Origin: Prevotellaceae bacterium
Lineage (GTDB): Bacteria > Bacteroidota > Bacteroidia > Bacteroidales > Bacteroidaceae
Reading direction: 5' to 3'
Assembly (NCBI GenBank): GCA_029226205.1
Contig: JAQXXT010000088.1
Location: 1-48,138 of the forward strand
Length of the DNA stretch: 48,138 bases
The notes under the pieces were generated by a model that worked only from the letters and a program-made list of their open reading frames with translations, did no database searches and was not told where the DNA came from. A program made the translations under genes and the position numbers. Below are positions 16,008-26,120 of the stretch, one piece after another. How positions within the stretch are numbered: the stretch's first letter is position 1; each line of letters starts with the position of its first letter.

Positions 16008-19000
16008 TATAAGCCTAAACTTGTCTTAATATTTTCGTTGTTATTCTTATTTTGCTGAATATTGTTGTCTGTCTTCTCGGATTGACTGTTACGCTCTGTC
16101 TCCTGCTGTCCCTCCTTCCGCTCGGGCTCTTTCATGCCGAGGATGTCAGAGAAAATATTAACGACATGGGCAAACTTAAAGGCTATCGGGTCCTTAGAGT
16201 TAACCATATCCATATACAACTTCTCCGGAATATGGCGACGTTCCCAATCCTTGTTGCCGACGAGTCTTATTCCCGCAGTATATTTAGTATGATCGTATTT
16301 GTCTGGAGCCATCCATATTTCGGGACGTCCCTGCTTGTTAATATTAATACGGTCGGTATTGATACGGCTGATGTCGGGAAGACTCCTTTCTGTTGCAGCA
16401 GATCCGTTCCACGTACTAATACCTTTCTGTATACTGTTGGAAATATCATTCCTACCGTACTGCTGATAGCTGATAATCTTGTCCTTGAAGTATTCGTCGG
16501 GCTTCCTGAGTCCTTCCGCTCCGCCGGAATTGTAGAAATTGACAGTCTGTATACCTTTCTCCTTCAGGGCTTTTGTCAGTTCATCCCTCTTTATTCCGGG
16601 AAGTTCGTTTTCCACGAATACCGAGGCTCCTTGTGGAAGGAGGACATCGGCGGAGTTGTTCTTCGTGTCACGGATAATGACAACTTCACGGCTATTGGCA
16701 TTCGGGATACGGTCGAGATCATCATTGACCTTGTATGACTGTCCGTCGGCTGCCATACGTGAGTCCTTCGCCCTCAGACTGTCATAGTCTACGGTCTCTC
16801 CTGCGATATGCTTGTCAACACATCCGATGGCCGTATTGACATCCCATTCCAGTCTGCTCTCTAGCCACGGGTCTTCCCGTGCCTCCCGTGCCCAGTAGTC
16901 CATATCTTTCAAGTTCAGTCTTGAGAAGGCGGCGGGCATACCATGACGGGCCATGAGCATGCCCGCTGAAATCTCCTCCACAAGATGCTCATACTTGGTT
17001 CTGTCAGCAGGAGTACCTTCCAGACTGTTTTCCCTGTTCAGACGATCCTTGCTGCCGGTGGCAGCTATGACGGCACGGTAGAGATCCGTGGCTTTTCGGA
17101 TATCGTCATAATATCCTAAAATCACAGCAGGCTTATGGGCAACGCCGCTCAGAACGAGGTGATTCTGTTTCGGGTCATAGGTGGCAGCTTGATTCCTCAT
17201 GACATACTCTATACCGATACCTGCGCCTTTCCCCATTGCGGATACATCCTTTTTAACAGGGCCAAGGACATCCTGCCGGTCAAAATTTGACTCGGGATGG
17301 CGGTGGAGATAATTGATAACGTCACTCTTCTCCCCGATAGTGACTTGGGCGTATTTGCCGACAAGTCCGGCGGCCTGTTCCAAGTTAAGGGAGACGGCAG
17401 TCTGCATCTGACCGTTCACCTCCTCCCGACCAGTATCCAGTCTATACTCCTTGGCGGCGAATTCCGCCGAGCGGCCATAAGCCTTGAACAGGTCACCATC
17501 GGCGAAGAGGTAGACCTTCTTGTCGTTGGAGTCATTGATTTCCTTATCGATGAAATTCAAATAACGCATCCAACTGCCCATATTGAAGCTGATGGCGTCC
17601 TGTCCCTTTGCAAGGACTTGCTTCAAGTCTGAGAAAGAGCGCATCTTTTCAGGAGTGATATTCCTTGTATCACCAGTGTTAAGCCAAATTCCACGGTCTG
17701 CCTTAACGGACTCAAAGAAAGTAGCAAGGGAGAACTCGGCTTTTTTCTCCATACTGTGATCTTGCATCCTAAAGGATCCTTGGCCGTTTTTTATAATTTG
17801 CTTGTCTCTGGCTATGTCCTCAGTAAGAGAAGGAGGCGTATTCTTACGCTCTTCCGGTGATAGGTCCATGCGCCGTTGAGCATTTCGTGCCTCTACCTCT
17901 CCTACCAACGATTTATACGCCGTCTTTGCATCCTCATAGGATTTATCTGCGACTTCTATCTTGCCGGTTTCCTTATCTTTCTTGAAGTTTTTTATGAGAC
18001 CACCTCGTGCAAAGCCTTCGATACGTTGGATGGCGTGTTGAATCTCGTGGATAAGAACAGACTTACCATAGTCGTTTAATGAAGGGGAGGCAAAGTCTTG
18101 CATAGCGTTGAATTTTACTCTTTCTATATCGGACGATGAAGGCAAGGTCTTCCGGTGTTTTTTTATACAATTGTCTATGTATTCATCTACAGCGTGGTTC
18201 ACTAGTTCTTTCTTGTTTGCATCATCTATCTTAAAATCCAGACAACGTACCTTGTTCAATTTGATAACTTCTTTCCCTTTTTCTAAGGTCTCTTCTCCGG
18301 AAAAAGAGGAATATGCTCCGAATCTGACTAGAGTGTCCTTAAGCTGCGGATAAGCACGAAACAGTTCGGAATCGGCAATTAAATCACCTAGGGTCTTGAC
18401 CTTTTTAAGATCAACATCCTTATGCAGCCTAATGTCCGGTATCTCTGAACGCCACTTGCCGTCTACTCCCTTCTCCCATCCTGTTGATAGCCAGATATTC
18501 TTGGAATCAATTCCTTTGCTATCCATGTCTTTAGCAACATCAAGATTTAGGGAACGGTCCATCTCCTGCAAATTTTCGGCTCCCTTCTCGCCAATAAGAG
18601 AGAAGCGGAGATCGTCCTTCTCCGTGTTGAATCTTTGACTAAGAGGAATGAGCTTGCCGTTGTCGTCATACGTGATGTCAAGAACCTTCTTTTTCAATCC
18701 CTTCTGATACAGCTCGTCTACCTTCTCTACGGACAGTCCAAAATCCTCCGGATGATATCCGCCAACCCATTTCTGTACATTGATATTGGCGGCATTGTCG
18801 AACCGTGTGATCATATCTTCCCGTGAGATGAGCCCGCTGTCATGGGCTTCTACGGCTGAAAGACCTGCGTCAATCTTGTACTGTCTAGTTTTCTCTACAA
18901 TCTCATCATAGGGTACAAGCCGGTTGATACGGAACGTACCTCCGATAACCCAGTTACCGACGGCATTGGGGTTTGTCTTGAACTCATAATACTGATTGGG

Positions 19001-21970
19001 GCCGATATGCCGGAGACCTTGGTTCTGACCTTTTTGCATTCGTCCATGTTCCTTGACATAGTCAGTGAGGTCTCCCTCCGGACCTACGCCATACTCAATT
19101 TCGAAGACGAGCTTGTTATGGGGTAAAGCACCATCCTTAGCACTTTTTACCTTTTTCCCCTCCTCGTCACGGTATGTGTTCATCTGAGAAAAGTTCGGGA
19201 TATCAGAGGCATGTTTGCCGCCTCTTTCCAAGAGCAGTTTGGTACTGCCTTTAAGCCCGTATTCTTTCAATTTCTCCTTTGAGAACTTTGTCTTTGCGAT
19301 AGTTCCCGTGTCTCCGGGGATGTATGTGGCAAAAGTTCCATCATCAAACTGAGTAAGGTCACTCATATAGCTCTTAAGATTCTGAGCGTCCAACCACACG
19401 CCGATAGGCGTGGCCTCCTTGTTGCCGGCGTAGGTTGACTTTAATCCTTCCGGGGATACATTGAAAGCGGCATATCGCTTGAAGGTCTTTGCAGGGGCTT
19501 CTCCTGTATGGTACTTGAAGCCTTCAATATCCTTGTCGTCGGGTAGGAGAGTGAGTTTAAGTGTGCTGTTTGCCTTGTCAAGAAGCATCTTTCGGGCGGT
19601 GGCAAAGTCACCACGCTCAACAGCATCCGCATACCGTTTGTCCATCTCTGCCTCTTTCTGCTCGGTGATTCTTCTAGGGTCCAAGCCGGCAATCATGTCC
19701 TTCATGACCTGATCGGCCACCTGCTCGGAGGAAGTGTAATGGATATGCAGCATATCGGCAACGGCATGCCAGAACTTGGCAATGGCTTCCTTCAGGGACG
19801 CAAGGGCGCTGAGAGCGGCGGACTTGTCCATCTGACTGCCACTGCCCTCCATGACTTTCTTTGCCTCGTCACGGAGCTTACGGGCGCCACGCTCGCCTGA
19901 GTATGTCGCCAGTACCTCGTCGGCGATCTCGTCATCCGTCTTGAGGTCCTTGTAGTTATCCTTCACACGATTCCATACCTCCGTGTTCTGCTTCATGAGA
20001 CTGACGACATTGTCCCATTCCGCACGGTTGCCCGCACGAAGGGCAGAAGCCCACAGGTGGGCATACTCGTGGATGGGAGTCTCAGCGTTGGCTATCTTCG
20101 GATCGATGTAGATCTTTCCTTTGGTGGTGAAACCGTATGCGTCACCGTCCGTGGTCTTGAGGAACCGTACCTTGTCGGTTATCTTCAGGTCCTTGTCGTT
20201 GAACATGACATAGCAGTCGCCGTCGAAAGCGCCGTTGTAGTGGATGCCTTTGTAGCCGAGGCTGTTGAGGAATTCTGACGCAGCTTGTTTGGAGCCAAGG
20301 TATGCTGCCGTAGTGCCATACAAGTTTCTGCCGTTAGAGACATGTTTGAAGACGCCGTTCAGCTCCACCTTTAGGGATTCTGCGGCATTACCGCTATAGG
20401 ATTCATCCCTATCATGTGAGATAAGATAGTCATAGAGGGCATTCTTTATTTGATCTACCTTGTCTTTCGATACAGGATTTCCTTCTTCAATAAAGTTCTG
20501 TCCATTGTTATCAGGAATCTCAACGGAATAGATAACCTTGGAGGGTATAAGTTTTCTTAACTTTTCCTCGTTGTCTAAGATTCCCTTGCAGCGACGGATA
20601 AACTCCTTCCTTTCATTCTCATCTTTGTAATAAAGCTCACCGATTCTTGTGACGGACTTATATTCAAACTTTATTCTATTAAAGGCTGTTTCTGGACCGT
20701 AATTCGATGCGTTCAAGGAAAAACTATGGAAAGGATCATTGCTTGCCTTGCTGATGTCTGTAGAAACACCAATTTTTTCATGAAGGTATTCTTCCAATTT
20801 GCTAGTGTCTAGCCATCTACGGCCCGCATAACCATCCGCTGTTTCATGTGATGTGGTGACATAAGTCCCCCATCCATGAGAATAATGTCCTTCACCCTCT
20901 CCGACATGGGAGTGGTCGAAATGGTCAAAGTCAGCCCCACTACCATGATACACGCTCTGTAAACGAATATCGGACTTTGCCATATCCAGTACCCGCTGTC
21001 CCTCCTCCTTGTCAGTGATGACATCGATGCCGGCAGAGCGCAGATGGTCGATGAGCATGTCACGAAGGACTTGCTCATTATGGTCGGGGGCTTTCAGGTT
21101 CACGGACTTCTGTAACCTTACTGTTTCCTCCTCTTTCTTATCTTCACTCTTCTCGTTGAAGGAAATGCTCTTATCGTCGCTGTTGCTCATGTTATTTTTT
21201 TTTACTTCCTCAAGGCGGCGTGCCGCAATGTCATAATATTTTTTCTCTAATTCAATTCCAATGAATCGCCTGTTTTCCAAGGCTGCCGCAACACAGGTGC
21301 TGCCGCTACCCATTGTGCTGTCCATGATTACACTGTCCTTGTCGGAATATGTCCTGATCAAATACCGTAGAAGATCCACCGGTTTCTCCGTCGGGTGGTA
21401 ATGGTGGTGGACATCATGCTTTCTTTTTAAGGAGATGATACTTTTGGGGTACCGTTCGTCCCTATTGACTGTAGGTCTCTGTTGGTATGTGCCATAAGTG
21501 TTGCTTCCTTCAAAATCCTTATACTCAAAGGCCTTTGTCCCTTTGCCGTGTCTTTTACCCGTGTATGGCTCCATTTGTGGATGGTAAGCAGGACTTTTCT
21601 TAAAGAAGACAAGTATATCTTCATGTACAGGCATAGGGCGTCTGTTGGCATTGAGAAATCCTGTCGGATTCATTTTATCCCATACAAGGTTATATCTCCA
21701 GAGATTGGGTTGACTCATCATCAGCTTCGCTGAGAACATACCCTGCCCGAACAACACGATAGCCGCATTGTCCTTGGCGATTCTCTTCCATTCATCCCAC
21801 AGTGGTCCCAGTTCTATTTCTGAGTCCCATCTTGCATTGGGGTTGCTTTTATTGAGTACGCCGTAAGGGAGATCACATAAAATCATGTCTACGCTGTTGT
21901 CGGGAATCTTCTTCATGACTTCCAGACAATTTCCCAGATAGATTTTATCAATATAATCTTGCTTTTCCAT
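16007..21970 (-). CDS. Giant polyvalent protein: N-terminal DNA methyltransferase, ADP-ribosyltransferase-like domain, two zincin-like motifs, MutS-I-like segment, degenerate ArdC-type zincin, shared C-terminal module
   Basis: MILCDLPYGVLNKSNPNARWDSEI and MDSTMGSGSTCVAAALENRRFIGIELEKKYYDIA (N4/N6 MTase); VYHGSGADFDHFDHSHVGEGEGHYSHGWGTYVTTSHETADGYAG (ART-PolyVal-like); HEYAHLW; GWEKGVDGKWRSEIPD...HEIQHAIQ; KKVYLFADGDLFKAYGRSAEFAA; YRAVIAATGSKDRL; C-terminal PDISRINTDRI...FSDILGMKEPERKEG. Confidence 0.8.
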   Translation of the reverse strand: MEKQDYIDKIYLGNCLEVMKKIPDNSVDMILCDLPYGVLNKSNPNARWDSEIELGPLWDEWKRIAKDNAAIVLFGQGMFSAKLMMSQPNLWRYNLVWDKMNPTGFLNANRRPMPVHEDILVFFKKSPAYHPQMEPYTGKRHGKGTKAFEYKDFEGSNTYGTYQQRPTVNRDERYPKSIISLKRKHDVHHHYHPTEKPVDLLRYLIRTYSDKDSVIMDSTMGSGSTCVAAALENRRFIGIELEKKYYDIAARRLEEVKKNNMSNSDDKSISFNEKSEDKKEEETVRLQKSVNLKAPDHNEQVLRDMLIDHLRSAGIDVITDKEEGQRVLDMAKSDIRLQSVYHGSGADFDHFDHSHVGEGEGHYSHGWGTYVTTSHETADGYAGRRWLDTSKLEEYLHEKIGVSTDISKASNDPFHSFSLNASNYGPETAFNRIKFEYKSVTRIGELYYKDENERKEFIRRCKGILDNEEKLRKLIPSKVIYSVEIPDNNGQNFIEEGNPVSKDKVDQIKNALYDYLISHDRDESYSGNAAESLKVELNGVFKHVSNGRNLYGTTAAYLGSKQAASEFLNSLGYKGIHYNGAFDGDCYVMFNDKDLKITDKVRFLKTTDGDAYGFTTKGKIYIDPKIANAETPIHEYAHLWASALRAGNRAEWDNVVSLMKQNTEVWNRVKDNYKDLKTDDEIADEVLATYSGERGARKLRDEAKKVMEGSGSQMDKSAALSALASLKEAIAKFWHAVADMLHIHYTSSEQVADQVMKDMIAGLDPRRITEQKEAEMDKRYADAVERGDFATARKMLLDKANSTLKLTLLPDDKDIEGFKYHTGEAPAKTFKRYAAFNVSPEGLKSTYAGNKEATPIGVWLDAQNLKSYMSDLTQFDDGTFATYIPGDTGTIAKTKFSKEKLKEYGLKGSTKLLLERGGKHASDIPNFSQMNTYRDEEGKKVKSAKDGALPHNKLVFEIEYGVGPEGDLTDYVKEHGRMQKGQNQGLRHIGPNQYYEFKTNPNAVGNWVIGGTFRINRLVPYDEIVEKTRQYKIDAGLSAVEAHDSGLISREDMITRFDNAANINVQKWVGGYHPEDFGLSVEKVDELYQKGLKKKVLDITYDDNGKLIPLSQRFNTEKDDLRFSLIGEKGAENLQEMDRSLNLDVAKDMDSKGIDSKNIWLSTGWEKGVDGKWRSEIPDIRLHKDVDLKKVKTLGDLIADSELFRAYPQLKDTLVRFGAYSSFSGEETLEKGKEVIKLNKVRCLDFKIDDANKKELVNHAVDEYIDNCIKKHRKTLPSSSDIERVKFNAMQDFASPSLNDYGKSVLIHEIQHAIQRIEGFARGGLIKNFKKDKETGKIEVADKSYEDAKTAYKSLVGEVEARNAQRRMDLSPEERKNTPPSLTEDIARDKQIIKNGQGSFRMQDHSMEKKAEFSLATFFESVKADRGIWLNTGDTRNITPEKMRSFSDLKQVLAKGQDAISFNMGSWMRYLNFIDKEINDSNDKKVYLFADGDLFKAYGRSAEFAAKEYRLDTGREEVNGQMQTAVSLNLEQAAGLVGKYAQVTIGEKSDVINYLHRHPESNFDRQDVLGPVKKDVSAMGKGAGIGIEYVMRNQAATYDPKQNHLVLSGVAHKPAVILGYYDDIRKATDLYRAVIAATGSKDRLNRENSLEGTPADRTKYEHLVEEISAGMLMARHGMPAAFSRLNLKDMDYWAREAREDPWLESRLEWDVNTAIGCVDKHIAGETVDYDSLRAKDSRMAADGQSYKVNDDLDRIPNANSREVVIIRDTKNNSADVLLPQGASVFVENELPGIKRDELTKALKEKGIQTVNFYNSGGAEGLRKPDEYFKDKIISYQQYGRNDISNSIQKGISTWNGSAATERSLPDISRINTDRININKQGRPEIWMAPDKYDHTKYTAGIRLVGNKDWERRHIPEKLYMDMVNSKDPIAFKFAHVVNIFSDILGMKEPERKEGQQETERNSQSEKTDNNIQQNKNNNENIKTSLGL

Positions 21971-21978
21971 TTGCGGGG

Positions 21979-22095
21979 TTATTTTCTAAAGATATTCAAC
22001 ATATATATTACACTCAGCAGCATGCCGTACACACAGCCAATTATGACTGTGATAACGACATGTGCTATCTTATGAATCAACGTCCTGATTACCAT
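21979..22095 (-). CDS. Tiny single-pass membrane protein (38 aa)
   Basis: MVIRTLIHKIAHVVITVIIGCVYGMLLSVIYMLNIFRK*; begins 3 nt after the TAA of the 1334-aa gene; not in the ORF track. Confidence 0.55.
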   Translation of the reverse strand: MVIRTLIHKIAHVVITVIIGCVYGMLLSVIYMLNIFRK

Positions 22096-22098
22096 TTG

Positions 22099-25000
22099 TT
22101 AGCGGAAACGATGAAATTGGTGTTGCTCTGACTCATGTTCGGAAGGCTTCTCCTTCTTCTCGGGGACCATATCCTCCTGATCATCAACTATTCCATTGCC
22201 GTCGGCATCGGAGACACTGCCAGAGACAGAGATATAATCAAGGTCAAGGTCCTTGTCGAGGTCTACGTTCTCAGTATAGTTTTGAGAACGCTGCATGACC
22301 TGCTTGGCAGATTTCTCTGCCTCGGAGATAACCTCCTTCGTAAATTCAGGAGACTTCATATTGTCCTTCCAAAGGTGGGAGACTGTCGGGTTTGTCACCT
22401 CAAAACGTGTCTTCTGTCCAACCATGGCCGTAGCCAGACTCGTCACCAGTCCTTCACGCACGAAATCCTTAAGCAAGGGACTGTCGATCCGCTTGCCATG
22501 GAGACTGCTGACCATTCCCTTTACGAGATCTCGATAATAGTCATCCTGTGTGGAGTACATACTTGTTGATGGAGCGACATGAATGGATCCTTCTTTTGGC
22601 AAATAATAGGGGAAGTCAACCTTACCGTCAAACTTCACCGGCTTGAGCCATTTGCCGTCCATGAGCATCTTTTCCATCGCTGCCACAGCAGGACGGGCCT
22701 GAGACTGTCGGAAAGGATTGTTCTGAATCTCTTCCTTCTGCTTGTCAAGGACGGCTTTGTTCACTCCCACGAAAGTCTCGTAGCGTTCAGGGTTTTTCTC
22801 CCTGAAATTCGTCTGGTCTATGTTGAAGAGTTCTCTTGTGCCGCCGGGGCCCTCGGGATCGATGATGGTGAACGGTATGGCATCCCTCTCGGGCTTTGCG
22901 TCCCATCCTGCAAAGTAGGCGGCATTTGCGTAGATCGGGAGCTGATAGCCCTCTTTTTCCGTCTGAAGGGCGAGCATGAAAGCGGTCACGCCCTCATACT
23001 GCTTGCCTGTGAGGTCTGTAGGAATCGTCGTTTTCAAGGATGTCCACGGCTGGTTGTCATAGACCATCTGACTGTTCAGCTTCTCGGTGATGAGACGGCC
23101 ATAATGGCGGTAAACCTCATTTTGAAGCATCTCCGGGGTATGCCATCTGCCCTCGGGTGCTTTGATGGGCTCCTCCATATACTGCTTTTTCATTCTGGCG
23201 GCAAAGTTCATATCGTCAACATACGCCTTTACGGAAGTCATGAGATGTTCGTATGACTTGCCGTAGTTGCTGTAATTGACCAATGGAACTTCTGTTGTCT
23301 CCTTTGTGTTCGGATTGACAAACTTATCCATCGTAAGTGTAAAGCTGTCACCGTCATTACGGATAGCCTTCACCATATCCATCTTTCCGAACCGGTTCTC
23401 GACGCCCCGCATGAAGTCATTGCTTGAGCCCTTGAAGGTGATAGTGTCTCCGGTGTTGGGAATTTCCTTCTGAAGGACCTTTACAAGGTTGGCATAACGG
23501 TAGTCCGCCATGTGAGCCTCGGGGGTATACCCCATGTCGCCTCTTATCTCCTGCCTCTGAGAATCATTCTCAGAAGCTGCCTCACTATCATGTTGGCCGT
23601 CATCCTTACGATTCTCGAGAACTCCCGGCTGTACCTGTACGGCTGATTCCTGTATCTTCTCTGTCTGTACATCATGATTAGAATTGACTACTTTCCATCC
23701 TCTTTTATCCAATATTGCCTTATAATCCTCCTCTGTCAGAGACTGGGTGCTGGACACAACATTCCCGTTGGTATCCTTGGAGAAGGTCACCTCGTTGCCC
23801 TCCTTGTCCTTGTATCCTGTTACAACTTTGTCATCGGGCTTGACAAGAAAGAGACTAGCTGCGGCGAAAACGGCTGTCTGATTGGTTGTTGACTTGACGG
23901 TTGACTTTATGGCTTCTTCTGTGGCTTGACTGGGGGCGTTGATGTTTTTTGTTACGCCATCTTTTAGCTGTTTGTAAATTCTATCATATTCATCTGTTGT
24001 AATAGCATCTCTATCTCCGAATTCCTGCCACAAATGGCCGTTCTGGTCTTTTCTGATAGCGAATTTATCCTTCTTGCCATTATCGTTAACATAAGGTATT
24101 TCCATCCGTTCGTTTTTCTTCAGTCCCATTGCTGCGTCTTCCATGAGATAGGAATCTTTAAACATAGCGTCGTGAAGGGTGTATGCCTCATACGGATTTA
24201 ACCCCTTGTTTTGTGTCTTATCATATATATGAACAGAAATTGACGTGTTTTCGGGTTTACCGTCAGAGGTCACTACGACCTCAAAAGGAGCCTTGCGGCT
24301 TTCTGCCTCTTTCCCGGAATATACCATGTACTGACTATCCTCTCTTTTATAGTCGTGGTACAAGTCTGCCGCAAAATCTTTAATGCGCTCAAGACTCAGT
24401 ATCCTACAGAGTTCCTGCCGTTGGTCAAAAGAGAGCTCGTTGATATCCTTATAGGAAAAATCCTTCGGTCCCTCTGAACGCCACAACTCGGCTGTTTTTT
24501 TATCCTCGTCACATACAATACCGTTGATTTCCTTATTATCGAAAACTCCGGGAATATGATATGATTCCTTGAATTCAGTTCTTTCAAAAGGCAGAAAGTC
24601 TGCTATTACGTAATCAAGCCCTTGATTAGCCACAAAGAATTTCGTGTTTTTTTCTCCGAGGCGGTCATACTCTTTTTCAATAGCGTCAGAATATTCCCGG
24701 GGAATGACTAGAGGAGTATTATTCTTTATGCTGTCATCAAAAATCTTAGGATCCAGTTTGTGATCGGTTTCTTGATTAAGGAGCCGATACAGATCCTTGC
24801 CCTCTTTTGTATTCGTAGAGAATTCGTTTTTATAGAAGCCTTTTTGACAGTTGTATGCGAGCAACTGTAAAGCACGTTGCTTGAGTCCTTCCAACAGTTT
24901 GTGACGTTCCATGGCATTAAGGTACAACATTGCATCCTTGCCATACCAGTCAAAGATACCATACATTTTTCCATCATCAACACCGAATCGTTTACAGTAC

Positions 25001-26103
25001 CTGTTTTCAACTTGCAGTGGGTCGTATTTACGAACATTCAGTTCTTGATTATTCGGTAAGTAAGCTGTGTCAATTGGACTTTCCGGCAAACTGCCAACTT
25101 TAGATTTGCCCATTGCCTTCAGTGCGTCACTAATGGCATCGCTGTATTTATAGATCTCGTCAAAATCAGACCAGATATGATTCTCGGCCTGTTTCATCTG
25201 ATTCATGTAACGATAGGCGTTCTCCGGTGTGATATCCACATGGACATGCTTGTGATCCATGAACATCTCGGAAGACGCAAGGCGGATAAGGGGTTTTTCC
25301 TCCTGCAAACTATTGTACAATGAGGAAGCATGGAAGTTATAGTCCGACCCGTCAAGACGGAACGTGACACCGCTCCCTTCAAGGTCCACGTAAGTATTTT
25401 CCCATAACATGGAGTGAAGTTTGTTGAAGTATTCCCGTCCTTTTTCAGCCTTCGAGGCACTGACATGGAAATTCTTTACGTCCTCCTCTGTCATTGAATT
25501 GAAGTTGTCTGAGATATCGGAGAGCGTGACATCCTTGCCTCCCTTATGATGTCCGAACGTGTCAATGCCGGTCAGGTGGAGTCTGAATCCCTTGTCTGTG
25601 TCAAAAGCGTTCTCTGCCTTCCATACCTTCTGTTCATTATCACGGTAATAATTACCGATGGCAGCCTTATAGTAAGACTCAGAGAGGTCATGCTCGTATT
25701 TTGCCGGCAAAGGCTGTTCACCGAAGGTACGGCGAATCTCCTTCAAATGGCTGAGACGTTTGCTCTCATCGTCCTTTTCTTCTTTACCCTGAATAAAAGT
25801 AGAGAAACGGGCATCTTTCCATACCACATCGGGGAGCGGCATGGTTGTATCTACGGAAGAGGGATTGCCCTGAATCTTACGACGGGCATCCTCACTGCGC
25901 TGAAGGGCCCAGCGGTCCACGAGGGTTCCTGCGGACGGGTCCTTACTGATAGCCTTAAGGTCCTTGGATGTATAGTATCTGTCCTCCAACAAGCCCTCGG
26001 CGGTATTCTTGCGTGGCTCCTCTTTCTTCTTCTTGGACGGGGAGAAGATGTTCCCCCATCCTGAGAAGACTGACTTGCCACGATTATTTTTCTTCTGATC
26101 CAT
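22099..26103 (-). CDS. Large polyvalent protein with a C-terminal ArdC-like region whose metallopeptidase part appears inactive
   Basis: ELFNIDQTNFREKNPERYETF (ArdC FNIDQT-type motif); the HExxH position reads YYRDLVKGMVSSLHGK and the ELVAE position reads REGLVTSLATAMVG. Confidence 0.65.
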   Translation of the reverse strand: MDQKKNNRGKSVFSGWGNIFSPSKKKKEEPRKNTAEGLLEDRYYTSKDLKAISKDPSAGTLVDRWALQRSEDARRKIQGNPSSVDTTMPLPDVVWKDARFSTFIQGKEEKDDESKRLSHLKEIRRTFGEQPLPAKYEHDLSESYYKAAIGNYYRDNEQKVWKAENAFDTDKGFRLHLTGIDTFGHHKGGKDVTLSDISDNFNSMTEEDVKNFHVSASKAEKGREYFNKLHSMLWENTYVDLEGSGVTFRLDGSDYNFHASSLYNSLQEEKPLIRLASSEMFMDHKHVHVDITPENAYRYMNQMKQAENHIWSDFDEIYKYSDAISDALKAMGKSKVGSLPESPIDTAYLPNNQELNVRKYDPLQVENRYCKRFGVDDGKMYGIFDWYGKDAMLYLNAMERHKLLEGLKQRALQLLAYNCQKGFYKNEFSTNTKEGKDLYRLLNQETDHKLDPKIFDDSIKNNTPLVIPREYSDAIEKEYDRLGEKNTKFFVANQGLDYVIADFLPFERTEFKESYHIPGVFDNKEINGIVCDEDKKTAELWRSEGPKDFSYKDINELSFDQRQELCRILSLERIKDFAADLYHDYKREDSQYMVYSGKEAESRKAPFEVVVTSDGKPENTSISVHIYDKTQNKGLNPYEAYTLHDAMFKDSYLMEDAAMGLKKNERMEIPYVNDNGKKDKFAIRKDQNGHLWQEFGDRDAITTDEYDRIYKQLKDGVTKNINAPSQATEEAIKSTVKSTTNQTAVFAAASLFLVKPDDKVVTGYKDKEGNEVTFSKDTNGNVVSSTQSLTEEDYKAILDKRGWKVVNSNHDVQTEKIQESAVQVQPGVLENRKDDGQHDSEAASENDSQRQEIRGDMGYTPEAHMADYRYANLVKVLQKEIPNTGDTITFKGSSNDFMRGVENRFGKMDMVKAIRNDGDSFTLTMDKFVNPNTKETTEVPLVNYSNYGKSYEHLMTSVKAYVDDMNFAARMKKQYMEEPIKAPEGRWHTPEMLQNEVYRHYGRLITEKLNSQMVYDNQPWTSLKTTIPTDLTGKQYEGVTAFMLALQTEKEGYQLPIYANAAYFAGWDAKPERDAIPFTIIDPEGPGGTRELFNIDQTNFREKNPERYETFVGVNKAVLDKQKEEIQNNPFRQSQARPAVAAMEKMLMDGKWLKPVKFDGKVDFPYYLPKEGSIHVAPSTSMYSTQDDYYRDLVKGMVSSLHGKRIDSPLLKDFVREGLVTSLATAMVGQKTRFEVTNPTVSHLWKDNMKSPEFTKEVISEAEKSAKQVMQRSQNYTENVDLDKDLDLDYISVSGSVSDADGNGIVDDQEDMVPEKKEKPSEHESEQHQFHRFR

Positions 26104-26120
26104 AATCGTAACGGATATTA

